Source: Pseudomonas poae
GTDB taxonomy: Bacteria; Pseudomonadota; Gammaproteobacteria; Pseudomonadales; Pseudomonadaceae
Assembly: GCA_004000515.1 (NCBI GenBank)
Contig: CP034537.1
Location: 5,966,001 to 6,030,000, forward strand
Length of the DNA stretch: 64,000 bases
Direction of reading: 5' to 3'
A program made the translations under genes and the position numbers. Position 1 is the first letter of the stretch. Each line of letters starts with the position of its first letter. Below, in pieces: positions 56,509 to 64,000 of this stretch. The notes below the pieces were generated by a model. It was not told the origin of the DNA, ran no database searches, and saw only the letters and a program-made list of their open reading frames with translations.

Positions 56509-57392
56509 TCAAATTTCGGGTTTTGGTTGCATTCCCGAGCCCAGGTCAGCGCCGGTAACGGGGTCGCTCGTCGCGTCCGAGGCGGTGCGGATTTTCATCG
56601 CGCTCAATGTCGCTTCGTCATCGGCATTCAGTTGCACAGTGGCCAAGCCATCACCACCGTCGACCGCCGGTTGCGGGCTTTCCACGAACTCCCACTCTTC
56701 GCCCTGGTTCCACGGGCCACGCATACTTTCCGCGCCTTGGGACATGTTGTAATAAACCTGCGTGAATTCCTGCATGCCCGGCAGCTTGCCTTGAGGGAAG
56801 TTCGGCTGGATCGAATGCAGCGCCTTTTCAAAAGACAATTGATGCGCGATTTCCCGCGTCATCAAAAAGCCCAGCGCCTCTTTACGCCCGGATCATCCGT
56901 GACATTCATCAGCCGCTCGTAGACGATTTTGGCGCGGGCTTCGGCCGCGATATTGGAGCGCATGTCCGCGGTGGGCTCACCGATAGTGTCGATATAGGCC
57001 GCTGTCCAGGGCACTCCCGCGGAGTTGGTTAATGGAGCACCGGCACCGTACAGCAGGCTGGTGATGTGAGAGTCATTGCCGGCGCCGTTAAGGGAGCGAT
57101 ACAACTCGCCCTCCTCTTCCACACCTTCGGCTATTCGCCCCTTGGCGCCCTTGTTGAGCATCACGATGATGGACCCGACGATCTCCAGATGGCTGAGCTC
57201 TTCGGTGGCGATGTCCATCAGCAGATCCTTGCGGCCCGGATCGTCTTCAGCCAAGGCCTGGGTGAAGTAGCGGGACGCTGCCGCCAGCTCCCCTTGAGCG
57301 CCGCCAAACTGTTCCAGCAACAGGTTGGCCAGGCCCGGATTAGGCTCGGCCACACGTACGGTGTATTGAAGTCGCTTGTTATGTAGAAACAT
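56509..57392 (-). pseudogene. Manganese-containing catalase, frameshifted as read
   Basis: ATG 57392 (GAGGAG upstream) starts MFLHNKRLQYTVRVAEPNPG. EQFGGAQGELAAASRYFTQA and DIATEELSHLEIVGSIIVML carry the dimanganese ligands (Glu, Glu-x2-His). The frame breaks at TTT 56881-56883; one more base turns GVKRRWAF into GVKEALGFLMTREIAHQLSF and gives the full C-terminus to 56509, about 294 residues. It decomposes H2O2 without heme. Part of the peroxide-defence group with the DUF892 protein 64 bp downstream, probably the same operon. Confidence 0.92.
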
Positions 57393-57557
57393 GAACAAAT
57401 CTCCTCAGGCTTAAGAAGGGGCAGCGCCCGGTTGGAGCGCTGCCTACCTTTTGTGAGGCGCCTCCCTGTTGATAAATTTCAAAATAAACCTTTGCTGCGC
57501 GACCAGCGGTCGAGTGCTGCGCATCAAGCGAAACCGTGGCCCAGAGCATTTGTAGGC

Positions 57558-57818
57558 TCACTTCCCGTCGTCGTTCTGCGGGCAAGGAACGGTGTCTATC
57601 CCAGGGGTGCCGTTGGGCGGAAGCGTGACACCCTGATTTTTTCCACCGTCTGGCTCCTCAGGCGCCCGTACAGGTGATTTGTCATCGGGGTGGTCCCAAT
57701 CAGTTGTTGCGTTCGGATCTTCGTTGCGCCCGGCCGTTCCCAGGACGCAACCATCCTCATTCGGCTCAGGCGATTTTTCCGGCGGCAGGTCTTGACCATT
57801 GGATGAGTCATGGTTCAT
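57558..57818 (-). CDS. Hypothetical hydrophilic protein, 86 aa
   Basis: A very acidic, proline-rich sequence with no hydrophobic core (KSPEPNEDGCVLGTAGRNED ... TVPCPQNDDGK), probably disordered. AGGAGAAGC lies upstream of ATG 57818. It sits 166 bp upstream of the manganese catalase on the same strand. No family recognised. Confidence 0.6.
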   Translation of the reverse strand: MNHDSSNGQDLPPEKSPEPNEDGCVLGTAGRNEDPNATTDWDHPDDKSPVRAPEEPDGGKNQGVTLPPNGTPGIDTVPCPQNDDGK

Positions 57819-58174
57819 AGCAAGCTTCTCCTGTGTACATGTATGAAAGCATTTGGAATCGCCCAGCAGTTTGCGGTGCCATGTAAAAGACGAACGGCCA
57901 GCTATTCCCGACGCGCCGACTTAAAAGTGCAAGCTTTAGCGATAAGTATGGGTGAGGCCAACTAAGCGAAGCGGAGCGATCGGTGGCTGCCATCAAATTA
58001 ATATCTAGCGCCCTCTCAGAATCGGCACTCTATGAGATACGTATTATTAACTACCGCCTGTCGCCTTCCGGTAAAATTCTTAAAACATTTTTTCGCCGAC
58101 CGACATCCCAGTAGATGCCCATTGCAGAAAATGGGAAACTAACGAAGCGCTACCTTAGTAAATGGAGAACTCTC
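57819..58174. other. Intergenic region upstream of KGG copy 3
   Basis: No gene supported. About 58065-58105 is A+T-rich with AAAACATTTTTTCGCCGACC, which resembles the AAACATTT-AGACGGTCG stretch upstream of KGG copy 1; this could be a shared promoter element. AATGGAGAACTCTC provides the ribosome site for 58175. Confidence 0.4.
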
Positions 58175-58356
58175 ATGACTACAGGCAACAAAAATCCAGG
58201 TAACTTTGCTAACGACCGCGAAAAAGCTTCCGAAGCCGGGAAAAAGGCGGCCAATCATCGGGCGGAAACTTTGCCAATGACCGCGAGAAAGCGTCTGAAG
58301 CAGGACGCAAGGGCGGTCAACACAGCCATGGCGGCGGCCGAAAATCGGGATCTTAG
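58175..58356 (+). pseudogene. KGG-repeat stress-induced protein, copy 3, frameshifted as read
   Basis: MTTGNKNPGNFANDREKASE, then a run of five A (58241-58245) breaks the frame. Six give GKKGGQSSGGNFANDREKAS and GRKGGQHSHGGGRKSGS with a stop at 58354, 60 residues, nearly identical in design to copy 1 at 42433. Same probable role in general stress tolerance. A terminator hairpin follows at 58368. Confidence 0.82.
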
Positions 58357-58367
58357 TGCTCATACAG

Positions 58368-58386
58368 AGGGCGGCCTCGCCGCCCT
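58368..58386 (+). terminator. Intrinsic terminator after KGG copy 3
   Basis: AGGGCGGC / GCCGCCCT stem (8 bp) with a CTC loop, followed by TTGA. Confidence 0.65.
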
Positions 58387-58674
58387 TTGAGGCTCGTTTC
58401 GACGTGCTCATCGCAGCGGCGTAACCGGATATACCGGCGCCGTCGATAGCACTTTATCGATCGCTTGACCGAAACAAACCGGGTGACTGTCGGCGAGAAG
58501 CAGCACTTCTGTACTATTCGGAGCACCGTTGCCCCCTGCTCGGCAGCCTATTTTGACGTAAACTCAAGGCCAATAATATAACCACGCCTACGGCCCCATC
58601 TTTATATTAAAACTTCCTTGGCGCTGATGAAAATCAGACAACTTAAACCAGGAGATCGGCAGTAAGGAGATACC

Positions 58675-58929
58675 ATGTCAAACACTACCCATCTCGGTCA
58701 ATGCGCTTGCGCTACCTGTCAGTGCGACGCCTTGGCAGACCATCAACGGGACGGAAAGCGCTACTGCAGTCAAGCGTGTGCCAACCTGCACCCACACGGG
58801 CAACCTTGCCCGGCCGCTGACTGCCATTGTGAATCGAGCGTCACCCTCCATGAGCGTGCCATAAGCGACAGCCAGCTCGATGAAGCTATCGAAGAAACGT
58901 TCCCCGCCAGTGATCCTATTTCCCCTTAG
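58675..58929 (+). CDS. bmtA: Bacterial metallothionein (BmtA-like) with extra C-terminal tail
   Basis: 84 residues. GQCACATCQCDALADHQRDG, KRYCSQACANLHPHGQPCP and AADCHCE give nine cysteines plus a central histidine, the pattern of pseudomonad metallothioneins, which bind Zn and Cd in a four-metal cluster. After residue 60 there is a tail SQLDEAIEETFPASDPISP, a motif found at the ends of several unrelated small stress proteins; it is not part of the metal cluster. AAGGAG lies 8-13 bases before ATG 58675. Role: cytoplasmic metal buffering. Confidence 0.88.
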   Translation: MSNTTHLGQCACATCQCDALADHQRDGKRYCSQACANLHPHGQPCPAADCHCESSVTLHERAISDSQLDEAIEETFPASDPISP

Positions 58930-58966
58930 TTTTTTAGCGCAGATTTCAATCTGCCGGACAGCACTT

Positions 58967-60085
58967 TCACGGGTTCTCCCGGCTTTCTTCCAACAACAGG
59001 TCAACCACTGCTTGCCCGCCTTGCAGTCCGGGCGAAGACTGTGCACTAAAGATGCGCAGTTGACGCTCGGCGCTGCTGCCGTCGCGCAGCATTTGCCGTA
59101 CGTGGTCGAACACGACGTCTTCTCCCAACACACGGGCGGTTTCGCCGAATTGCTGCTCAGCCAGAATCAGCCACTGTTCAAGTGATATTGCCTCGGTGTC
59201 CGGAGCCAGCGTGAAGCGCCCATGATGTCCGCAACGACGAGCGCGAATGCGATTTTCCTTAAGCAGCCAAAGACGTTCAAGGCTGTATTGGCTGCCGGGT
59301 GTCGGCATCTGGCAGGCGTGTTTGATCATGATCCGGAACAGTCCCGCCAGGACCAACGCGTCGCTCAATCGCGGGCACGCGTCGGTCATGCGCAACTCGA
59401 GCGTCGGGTAGCTCAATGAGGGCCGGCAACCCCACCAGACATTTGCATCCTTTGCCAGTGCCCCGCTACGTTTCAATAAGCCCAGATATTGCTCGAAGCT
59501 CTGCTCATCCGATAGAAACTCAGGGATACCCATGCGCGGCCACTCATCGCAGACTACTTGCCGATAACTGCAATACCCACTGGGCTGACCCTGCCACAAC
59601 GGCGATGAAACGCTAAGAGCCAGCAGCATCGGCAACCAGGGCAACACCTCGTTCAGCACTGCGATTCGATCAACACCCGTCGGGATCTCTGCGTGAACAT
59701 GCAGACCACTGAGCACGCTGCGCTGCGCGACGATCTGAAACTCCTCGAACAAGCGCTGAAAATGGACCTGAGGCGTAGCACGTTGCGCCCGCCAATCGGC
59801 CAATGGGTGTACGCCGCTGCATATAAACCCCAGTCCATATCCGGCCAACGCCTGGCTCAACTCGCGGCGCACCCGGCCCAGGTAAGTGGCCGCTTCTGCG
59901 GCGTCGTCAAACACTGGAGACGCCACTTCGACCTGGCCCTGGAACATCTCATAAGAGAAGCCATCGCCGATGACCTCGCGGCACGCCGCAAGCACATGAG
60001 CTGGCGGCTCGGCGAGCATTCGCCGACTGCGCAGATCTGTAATGAAATATTCTTCTTCAATGCCAAAGCGCTGAGTGCGATCCAT
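58967..60085 (-). CDS. YbdK-family carboxylate-amine ligase (GCS2-like)
   Basis: 372 residues. FGIEEEYFITDLRSRRML at the N-terminus and SGLHVHAEIPTGVDRIAVLN are the hallmark motifs of the GCS2 fold (glutamate-cysteine ligase type 2), with ATP-grasp-like active-site Glu and His residues. Such enzymes join a carboxylate to an amine using ATP. E. coli YbdK has weak gamma-glutamyl-cysteine ligase activity, and the physiological substrate of most family members is unknown. Third gene of a three-gene minus-strand unit, after a methyltransferase (6 bp upstream) and an iron enzyme. Confidence 0.88.
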   Translation of the reverse strand: MDRTQRFGIEEEYFITDLRSRRMLAEPPAHVLAACREVIGDGFSYEMFQGQVEVASPVFDDAAEAATYLGRVRRELSQALAGYGLGFICSGVHPLADWRAQRATPQVHFQRLFEEFQIVAQRSVLSGLHVHAEIPTGVDRIAVLNEVLPWLPMLLALSVSSPLWQGQPSGYCSYRQVVCDEWPRMGIPEFLSDEQSFEQYLGLLKRSGALAKDANVWWGCRPSLSYPTLELRMTDACPRLSDALVLAGLFRIMIKHACQMPTPGSQYSLERLWLLKENRIRARRCGHHGRFTLAPDTEAISLEQWLILAEQQFGETARVLGEDVVFDHVRQMLRDGSSAERQLRIFSAQSSPGLQGGQAVVDLLLEESRENP

Positions 60086-60091
60086 ACGCAG

Positions 60092-61069
60092 TCAACTCAG
60101 TCGAGTAACGGAAAGCGCCACCGCTGCGATGCGTTCGACGCGCTCGTACCCTGGTTTTTCCAGCTCTTCGCCAAACACGTCCGGGTCAAGCTCATGGTAG
60201 GTCCAGCCAAAAGCATCGCTACTCAACAAGGCGCGAGCGGATTCAAGGAACAAATCGCGGCCATCGACCATCGCCACCCCGGTGTAGAGCAATAAAGTGC
60301 CATCGCGTTCCAAACGGGGCAGCGCTTCGCGCAAAATGCGCAGCGACAACGCTTCGCCTAATTTACCACCACCGTGGCGGTAGGACCGCTGCTGACTGTC
60401 CTTCATGTAGGGCGGATTGGCGAGGATCAGGTCAAAGCGACCATCAACGCCGTCGAGCACATCACTGTGGTATACGCTGACGTTTGGTGCGTTGGCGAGT
60501 TCGGCGTTGACCGCACTCATGCGCAACGCCTTTGGGTTGATGTCCACCGCGAGCACCTCTGCGTCAGGCCGGGCGCGCGCCACCAGCAAGGCACCGGCGC
60601 CCGAACCGCAGCCGATGTCCACGGCGCGGCGGATCGGCGCGAAGCGTTGGCGCAAGCTCTCTTCGATTACGCTGGCGAAGCGGTAAGTGTCGGGGCCGAA
60701 AAAAACCGCATCAGCGGCTTCTGTTGGAAACGCCGAATGCGCCAACAGCAACGGGCCCAGGTTCGACCACCGCACCCGGCTCCGCCAGCGGCCATGCGTC
60801 TTGACGATAATTTCAGCCTGTTGCAGTTCCTGTCGTTCGGCAGCCTCGAAAACCTCAGCATCGAAGGGCCGTGACCAACCGAATATCCCGCGCGTATCGC
60901 TAACCGGTGCATTATCCCAACGCGCCATGACCCGTTGATGGGTCAGCGGTGTGGGCGTTATAAAGCGATAGCCCTGCGCCTGCAGGCGGCGGCCCAGATT
61001 GAGCAGTGCCCGATCGGCATGCGATTGGGCCGATGACCCGGAGGGCGTTGGGCACAGTGAGTCGACCAT
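60092..61069 (-). CDS. Class I SAM-dependent methyltransferase (NPPY type)
   Basis: 325 residues. An N-terminal domain of about 140 residues precedes a Rossmann methyltransferase with AVDIGCGSGAGALLVA (SAM-binding), LAVDINPKALRMSAVNAELA and LILANPPYMKDSQQR. The NPPY motif is typical of enzymes that methylate an amide or amino nitrogen (PrmC, RsmC and DNA-adenine types). With a ligase and an iron oxygenase-like enzyme as neighbours, a small-molecule or peptide substrate is plausible (inference). 19 bp separate it from the upstream gene. Confidence 0.85.
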   Translation of the reverse strand: MVDSLCPTPSGSSAQSHADRALLNLGRRLQAQGYRFITPTPLTHQRVMARWDNAPVSDTRGIFGWSRPFDAEVFEAAERQELQQAEIIVKTHGRWRSRVRWSNLGPLLLAHSAFPTEAADAVFFGPDTYRFASVIEESLRQRFAPIRRAVDIGCGSGAGALLVARARPDAEVLAVDINPKALRMSAVNAELANAPNVSVYHSDVLDGVDGRFDLILANPPYMKDSQQRSYRHGGGKLGEALSLRILREALPRLERDGTLLLYTGVAMVDGRDLFLESARALLSSDAFGWTYHELDPDVFGEELEKPGYERVERIAAVALSVTRLS

Positions 61070-61088
61070 AGACAGGGCTCCTTGTCAG

Positions 61089-62516
61089 TCAGCGCAGAGC
61101 TGCGCGTAATTCGATAAAACGGCGGGTGGCAAACAAGCCGGCGGGCCGATGATGGCGGTCAGGGCCCAGCCACGGTAATAACAGGGAAAGCAGTTGCTCG
61201 CCGTCGGGCTCCTGCAGTGCCTTACGGAGTGCCTGAGTTTCAGGGTCATCCAACATTTGCGTGTTTGCGTCCAGCGATACGGGCCGCGCCAGGCGCGCGT
61301 GCGCAGTGCTTTTTGCATCACGCCAGTCACCGGCGATCCAGTCCCGCAGCAATTGTTTTTCATAACCGCTGAACACGCCGAACATGGCGGCACCCGCGCC
61401 TTCGATCAATTGCCAGAAACGACTGTCTTCAGGGGCGCGGTTGCGCTTGATCCAGCCTTTGTCCTGAAGGGCCTGCAAGAAGCCGCGAACCTGCCCGGGG
61501 TGCGCCAGCCATTGGTTGACACTCTTACCTTCAAAGCGGCAGTAATCCGAATGCATGTGCTGGCCGAACAGTCGCTTGCGCTCAAGCATTGCTACCAACT
61601 CGTCTTCCAAGTCAAACGCCTGGATCACCGCCGTAGAGCCCAGTCCAAGGTCGTTCAGTTGATAACCCCGCCGTACCCTTTGCCAATATTCCTGCGCGTC
61701 CATCCCGCGCGGCATCAATGCCAGGACCGCTTGCACGGCCCGGCGAGCATGGCCACTGCTGGCGTTGTCGATGGTCACATGCAAACTGAAGTAATAGGGG
61801 TCGATGCTCAGTTCCTTGAGCTCGTAGGCGCAGATGAGCAAGTGCAACGGCAGTTGCTCATAACCTAGGTTATACCCGAGGATCTCCGGCAAGTGCGACT
61901 CGGCGCTTTGACCCAATGCCAGCTGGATGGCGCCTTGGTGAAAGTGCTGGTCTTGCCATGCGAAATCGCCGTCGCAGCCTTGCTCGGCCAGCAGACGCTG
62001 GTATATCGCGACATGATTTTGCATTGGTTCACCATCGCCGAGCTCTTCCAAATAAGTGGTCAAAAGCCCGTCGTAGCGGTAGTCCCGCCAGTGCGCAAGT
62101 ACACCGTATAGCCAGGCACCGTCCACTTGTTTGGTGGGTGCCACGCATTGCAAAAAGTACAAGGCATGAGCTTTGTTTAGAAAATACCGGCGGCCGCCTC
62201 CTTGCATCCGACCATGCAAGTAACGCGCATATTCCTGAGCAACGCTAGAGCAGTTGAGCACCACCCAATCCATAAGTTGGTCGGGCGACGTAGGCAGCGG
62301 ATTGTCTTCAACGGGACCGAGGCAGTCCAACTGCGCTTGCAAAAACTCGACCGCCCATTGGGAAGATTCCGTGTTCCAATCTGTGAGGAGACGCTGGTAC
62401 TGGCTGCGCAATGGGCCTTCCCGTAGCCTCTGGTCAGAACTACTAAGCAGGGATTGAAAGGTATGCGTCCGGCCAACCCCCTTCCTGTCCCCGGCGCCAA
62501 AGGCGATGGTGTCCAC
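61089..62516 (-). CDS. Iron-containing redox enzyme (haem-oxygenase-like fold); 5' end at an IS boundary
   Basis: 475 residues as read. The central part, with EILGYNLGYEQLPLHLL and FSLHVTIDNASSGHARRAVQ, carries the Glu and His/Asp/His pattern of the haem-oxygenase-like diiron oxidase group (Haem_oxygenas_2). These enzymes use O2 to cleave C-C or C-N bonds or to hydroxylate amines. The only start codon, GTG 62516, lies inside the inverted repeat that marks the left end of the IS66 element, so the native start and promoter were probably removed by the insertion. First gene of the three-gene unit with the methyltransferase and ligase. Confidence 0.8.
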   Translation of the reverse strand: MDTIAFGAGDRKGVGRTHTFQSLLSSSDQRLREGPLRSQYQRLLTDWNTESSQWAVEFLQAQLDCLGPVEDNPLPTSPDQLMDWVVLNCSSVAQEYARYLHGRMQGGGRRYFLNKAHALYFLQCVAPTKQVDGAWLYGVLAHWRDYRYDGLLTTYLEELGDGEPMQNHVAIYQRLLAEQGCDGDFAWQDQHFHQGAIQLALGQSAESHLPEILGYNLGYEQLPLHLLICAYELKELSIDPYYFSLHVTIDNASSGHARRAVQAVLALMPRGMDAQEYWQRVRRGYQLNDLGLGSTAVIQAFDLEDELVAMLERKRLFGQHMHSDYCRFEGKSVNQWLAHPGQVRGFLQALQDKGWIKRNRAPEDSRFWQLIEGAGAAMFGVFSGYEKQLLRDWIAGDWRDAKSTAHARLARPVSLDANTQMLDDPETQALRKALQEPDGEQLLSLLLPWLGPDRHHRPAGLFATRRFIELRAALR

Positions 62517-62562
62517 CTAATTTAAGTGGACACCCTTTCTAGCCTTTTAAGCGGGTCTTTTC

Positions 62563-62895
62563 ATGCAGCCACAACGCCGCTCCTACTCCAAATCCTTCAA
62601 GGCCCAGGTCATTCACGAATGTGCCCAGCCCGGAGCCTCGATTGCCAATGTCGCACTGAGCCACCGTCTCAACGCGAACCTCGTCCATAAATGGATTCGA
62701 GTGCAAGCGCAGAAAACCACCGCACTGCAACCTGCTTTCATTCCGCTGCCCGTGCCACCAGCCGGAGCAACTTCGCAAGCCGCGGCATCGGCTATCTGTC
62801 TGGAAATCCCACACCCGCGTGGCACCGTCAAAGTGAACTGGCCGACCGAGAACGCCGCTGCCTGTGCGACCTTTCTGCGAGACCTGCTGCGATGA
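62563..62895 (+). CDS. tnpA: IS66 accessory protein TnpA (HTH)
   Basis: 110 residues. RRSYSKSFKAQVIHECAQPG then SIANVALSHRLNANLVHKWI is the helix-turn-helix of IS66 OrfA/IS3-type proteins. The stop overlaps the tnpB start (ATGA at 62892). Required with TnpB and TnpC for transposition. Confidence 0.9.
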   Translation: MQPQRRSYSKSFKAQVIHECAQPGASIANVALSHRLNANLVHKWIRVQAQKTTALQPAFIPLPVPPAGATSQAAASAICLEIPHPRGTVKVNWPTENAAACATFLRDLLR

Positions 62896-63227
62896 TTCGC
62901 ATCGATGCTATCTGGCTCGCCACCGAGCCTATGGACATGCGTGCCGGCACCGAGACTGCATTGGCCCGGGTGATTGACGTGTTCGGTGCGGCGAAGCCGC
63001 ACTGCGCTTATCTGTTCGCCAATCGCCGCGCCACTCGCATGAAAGTGCTGGTCCATGACGGTGTGGGTGTTTGGCTTGCAGCGCGTCGGCTGCATCAAGG
63101 CAAGTTTCATTGGCCGGGCATACGCCATGGCCCGCAAGCCGAACTCGATACTGAACAACTTCAGGCTCTGGTACTGGGTCTGCCGTGGCAGCGGGTCGGT
63201 TCAAACGCTGCAATCACGATGCTCTGA
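62892..63227 (+). CDS. tnpB: IS66 accessory protein TnpB (Orf2-like)
   Basis: 111 residues from ATG 62892, which overlaps the tnpA stop. IWLATEPMDMRAGTETALAR, AYLFANRRATRMKVLVHDG and GVWLAARRLHQGKFHWP are diagnostic for IS66 Orf2. Function in transposition is required but mechanistically unclear. Confidence 0.93.
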   Translation: MIRIDAIWLATEPMDMRAGTETALARVIDVFGAAKPHCAYLFANRRATRMKVLVHDGVGVWLAARRLHQGKFHWPGIRHGPQAELDTEQLQALVLGLPWQRVGSNAAITML

Positions 63228-63288
63228 TACCCGCCATTCACCTATAGGCTGATCGCCGCTGAGTGCCGGCTCTGGCACAATCAGCGGC

Positions 63289-64000
63289 ATGACTTCGCTC
63301 CCCGATCTTGACCACCTGACACCCGAACAACTGCGCGCACTGGCCGCGCAGTTAATGCAGCGTGTCGGCACCCTCGATCAAGAGGTGGATACGCTGGGCA
63401 AGACAGTCGATACCCTCGGCAAAACGGTCGAGACGATGGGCAAGAAAATCCATCACGACAAAACCCTCATCGAGAAGCTGACCCACGAGATCGCGCAGCT
63501 CAAGCGGTTCAAGTACGCCAAGCGCAGCGAGCAGATGCACCCGGAGCAGGCCAGCTTGCTCGATGACTTGATCGACACCGATATCGCGGCGATCGAGGCT
63601 GAGCTTCAAACGTTACAACTCGCCCCGGCACCGACCGAGACCAAACAGAAGCCCAAGCGCACTGCATTACCAGCGGAGTTTCCGCGCACGCTGATCCATC
63701 ACGAACCGGACAACACTCACTGCCCATGCGGCTGCGCACTTAAACGTATCGGCGAAGACGTCAGCGAAAAACTGGACTACACGCCTGGCGTGTTTACCGT
63801 CGAGCGCCATGTGCGTGGCAAGTGGGTCTGCGATGACTGCGAAACACTGATCCAGGCACCGGTACCGGCACAGATCATCGACAAAGGCATCCCGGCCGCT
63901 GGGTTGTTGGCTCATGTCATGATCGCCAAGTTTGCCGATCATTTGCCCCTTTACCGCCAGGAATCGATTTTTGGCCGTGCCGGCTTGGCGATCCCGCGCT
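63289..64000 (+). CDS. tnpC: IS66 transposase TnpC (partial, runs off the right edge)
   Basis: ATG 63289 begins MTSLPDLDHLTPEQLRALAA. Next comes a coiled coil with repeated TLGKTVDTLGKTVETMGKK, the IS66 zinc-finger region (NTHCPCGCALKRIGE and WVCDDCETLIQAPV), and the start of the DDE domain (AKFADHLPLYRQESIFGRAG). No frameshift is seen. The catalytic residues and the C-terminal DNNxxEN block lie beyond the window. Confidence 0.93.
   Translation, partial: MTSLPDLDHLTPEQLRALAAQLMQRVGTLDQEVDTLGKTVDTLGKTVETMGKKIHHDKTLIEKLTHEIAQLKRFKYAKRSEQMHPEQASLLDDLIDTDIAAIEAELQTLQLAPAPTETKQKPKRTALPAEFPRTLIHHEPDNTHCPCGCALKRIGEDVSEKLDYTPGVFTVERHVRGKWVCDDCETLIQAPVPAQIIDKGIPAAGLLAHVMIAKFADHLPLYRQESIFGRAGLAIPR

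Larger units (their letters stand above)
62509..64000 (+). mobile_element. IS66-family insertion sequence (right part beyond window)
   Basis: Left end near 62509-62533, where GTGTCCAC and GTGGACAC form a perfect 8-bp inverted repeat separated by 9 bases. tnpA, tnpB and the start of tnpC follow on the plus strand in the standard IS66 order, all in intact frames. The exact left terminus and target duplication cannot be set without the right end. Confidence 0.85.

Noticed and set aside
1..64000. CRISPR arrays, tRNA and rRNA genes
   Set aside because: I saw no regularly spaced direct repeats and no tRNA cloverleaf or rRNA sequence. Absence judged by eye only.

Overview
The window is a GC-rich chromosomal segment of a Pseudomonas, most likely of the P. 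fluorescens group. The evidence is codon usage, many small Pseudomonas-type proteins (DUF2934, DUF1652-like and DUF6555-like proteins, KGG-repeat stress proteins, a pseudomonad metallothionein), a cyo quinol oxidase operon and IS66-type elements. I saw no rRNA, tRNA or CRISPR array. Almost the whole window reads as accessory DNA.

Layout. 1-2.7 kb: remnants of a polymorphic-toxin (T6SS/Rhs-type) locus, with two tandem, nearly identical DUF6708-like membrane proteins, a third vestigial copy and a broken rhs fragment. 3.3-5.95 kb: an IS66 transposase remnant split exactly between two codons by a group II intron that encodes an RT-maturase-HNH protein. 6-7.5 kb: an arsenite-type (ACR3-like) permease divergent from a cysteine-rich MerR regulator, with a textbook MerR operator. 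7.5-20 kb: small, mostly hypothetical genes, plus a formaldehyde-dehydrogenase-like MDR enzyme, a GT2 glycosyltransferase, a cupin, CinA-like, DUF1264 and SDR proteins and an NADP-dependent oxidoreductase. 20.3-22.6 kb: an FdhF/YdeP-type molybdopterin oxidoreductase.

22.6-34 kb (minus strand): a compact operon actABCDEF, a small membrane protein, sco, coxB (with fused cytochrome c), coxA, coxC and a subunit IV. This is an Alternative Complex III joined to an aa3-type cytochrome oxidase, able in principle to carry electrons from quinol to O2 without bc1. 34-49 kb: a stress block with pyruvate-oxidase-like enzyme, SDR, a giant CheB/CheR-PAS-histidine kinase-receiver hybrid, KGG proteins, a ClpP-like protein, a zinc alcohol dehydrogenase and an APC permease. 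49.5-54.4 kb: cyoABCDE. 54.2-62.5 kb: a LOV-domain (blue-light) hybrid kinase, a DUF892 ferritin-like protein, manganese catalase, a third KGG protein, metallothionein, and a three-gene set of YbdK-type ligase, methyltransferase and haem-oxygenase-like iron enzyme. The window ends inside an intact-looking IS66 element.

The two respiratory branches, metal and peroxide defence, light/redox sensing and small stress proteins suggest an environmental-persistence island.

One caution affects the whole annotation. About 23 genes are split by single-base indels, nearly all in homopolymer runs and nearly all restoring a familiar protein when one base is added or removed. This looks like uncorrected assembly error rather than decay. 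I mark these genes as pseudogene 'as read' and give the intended product.
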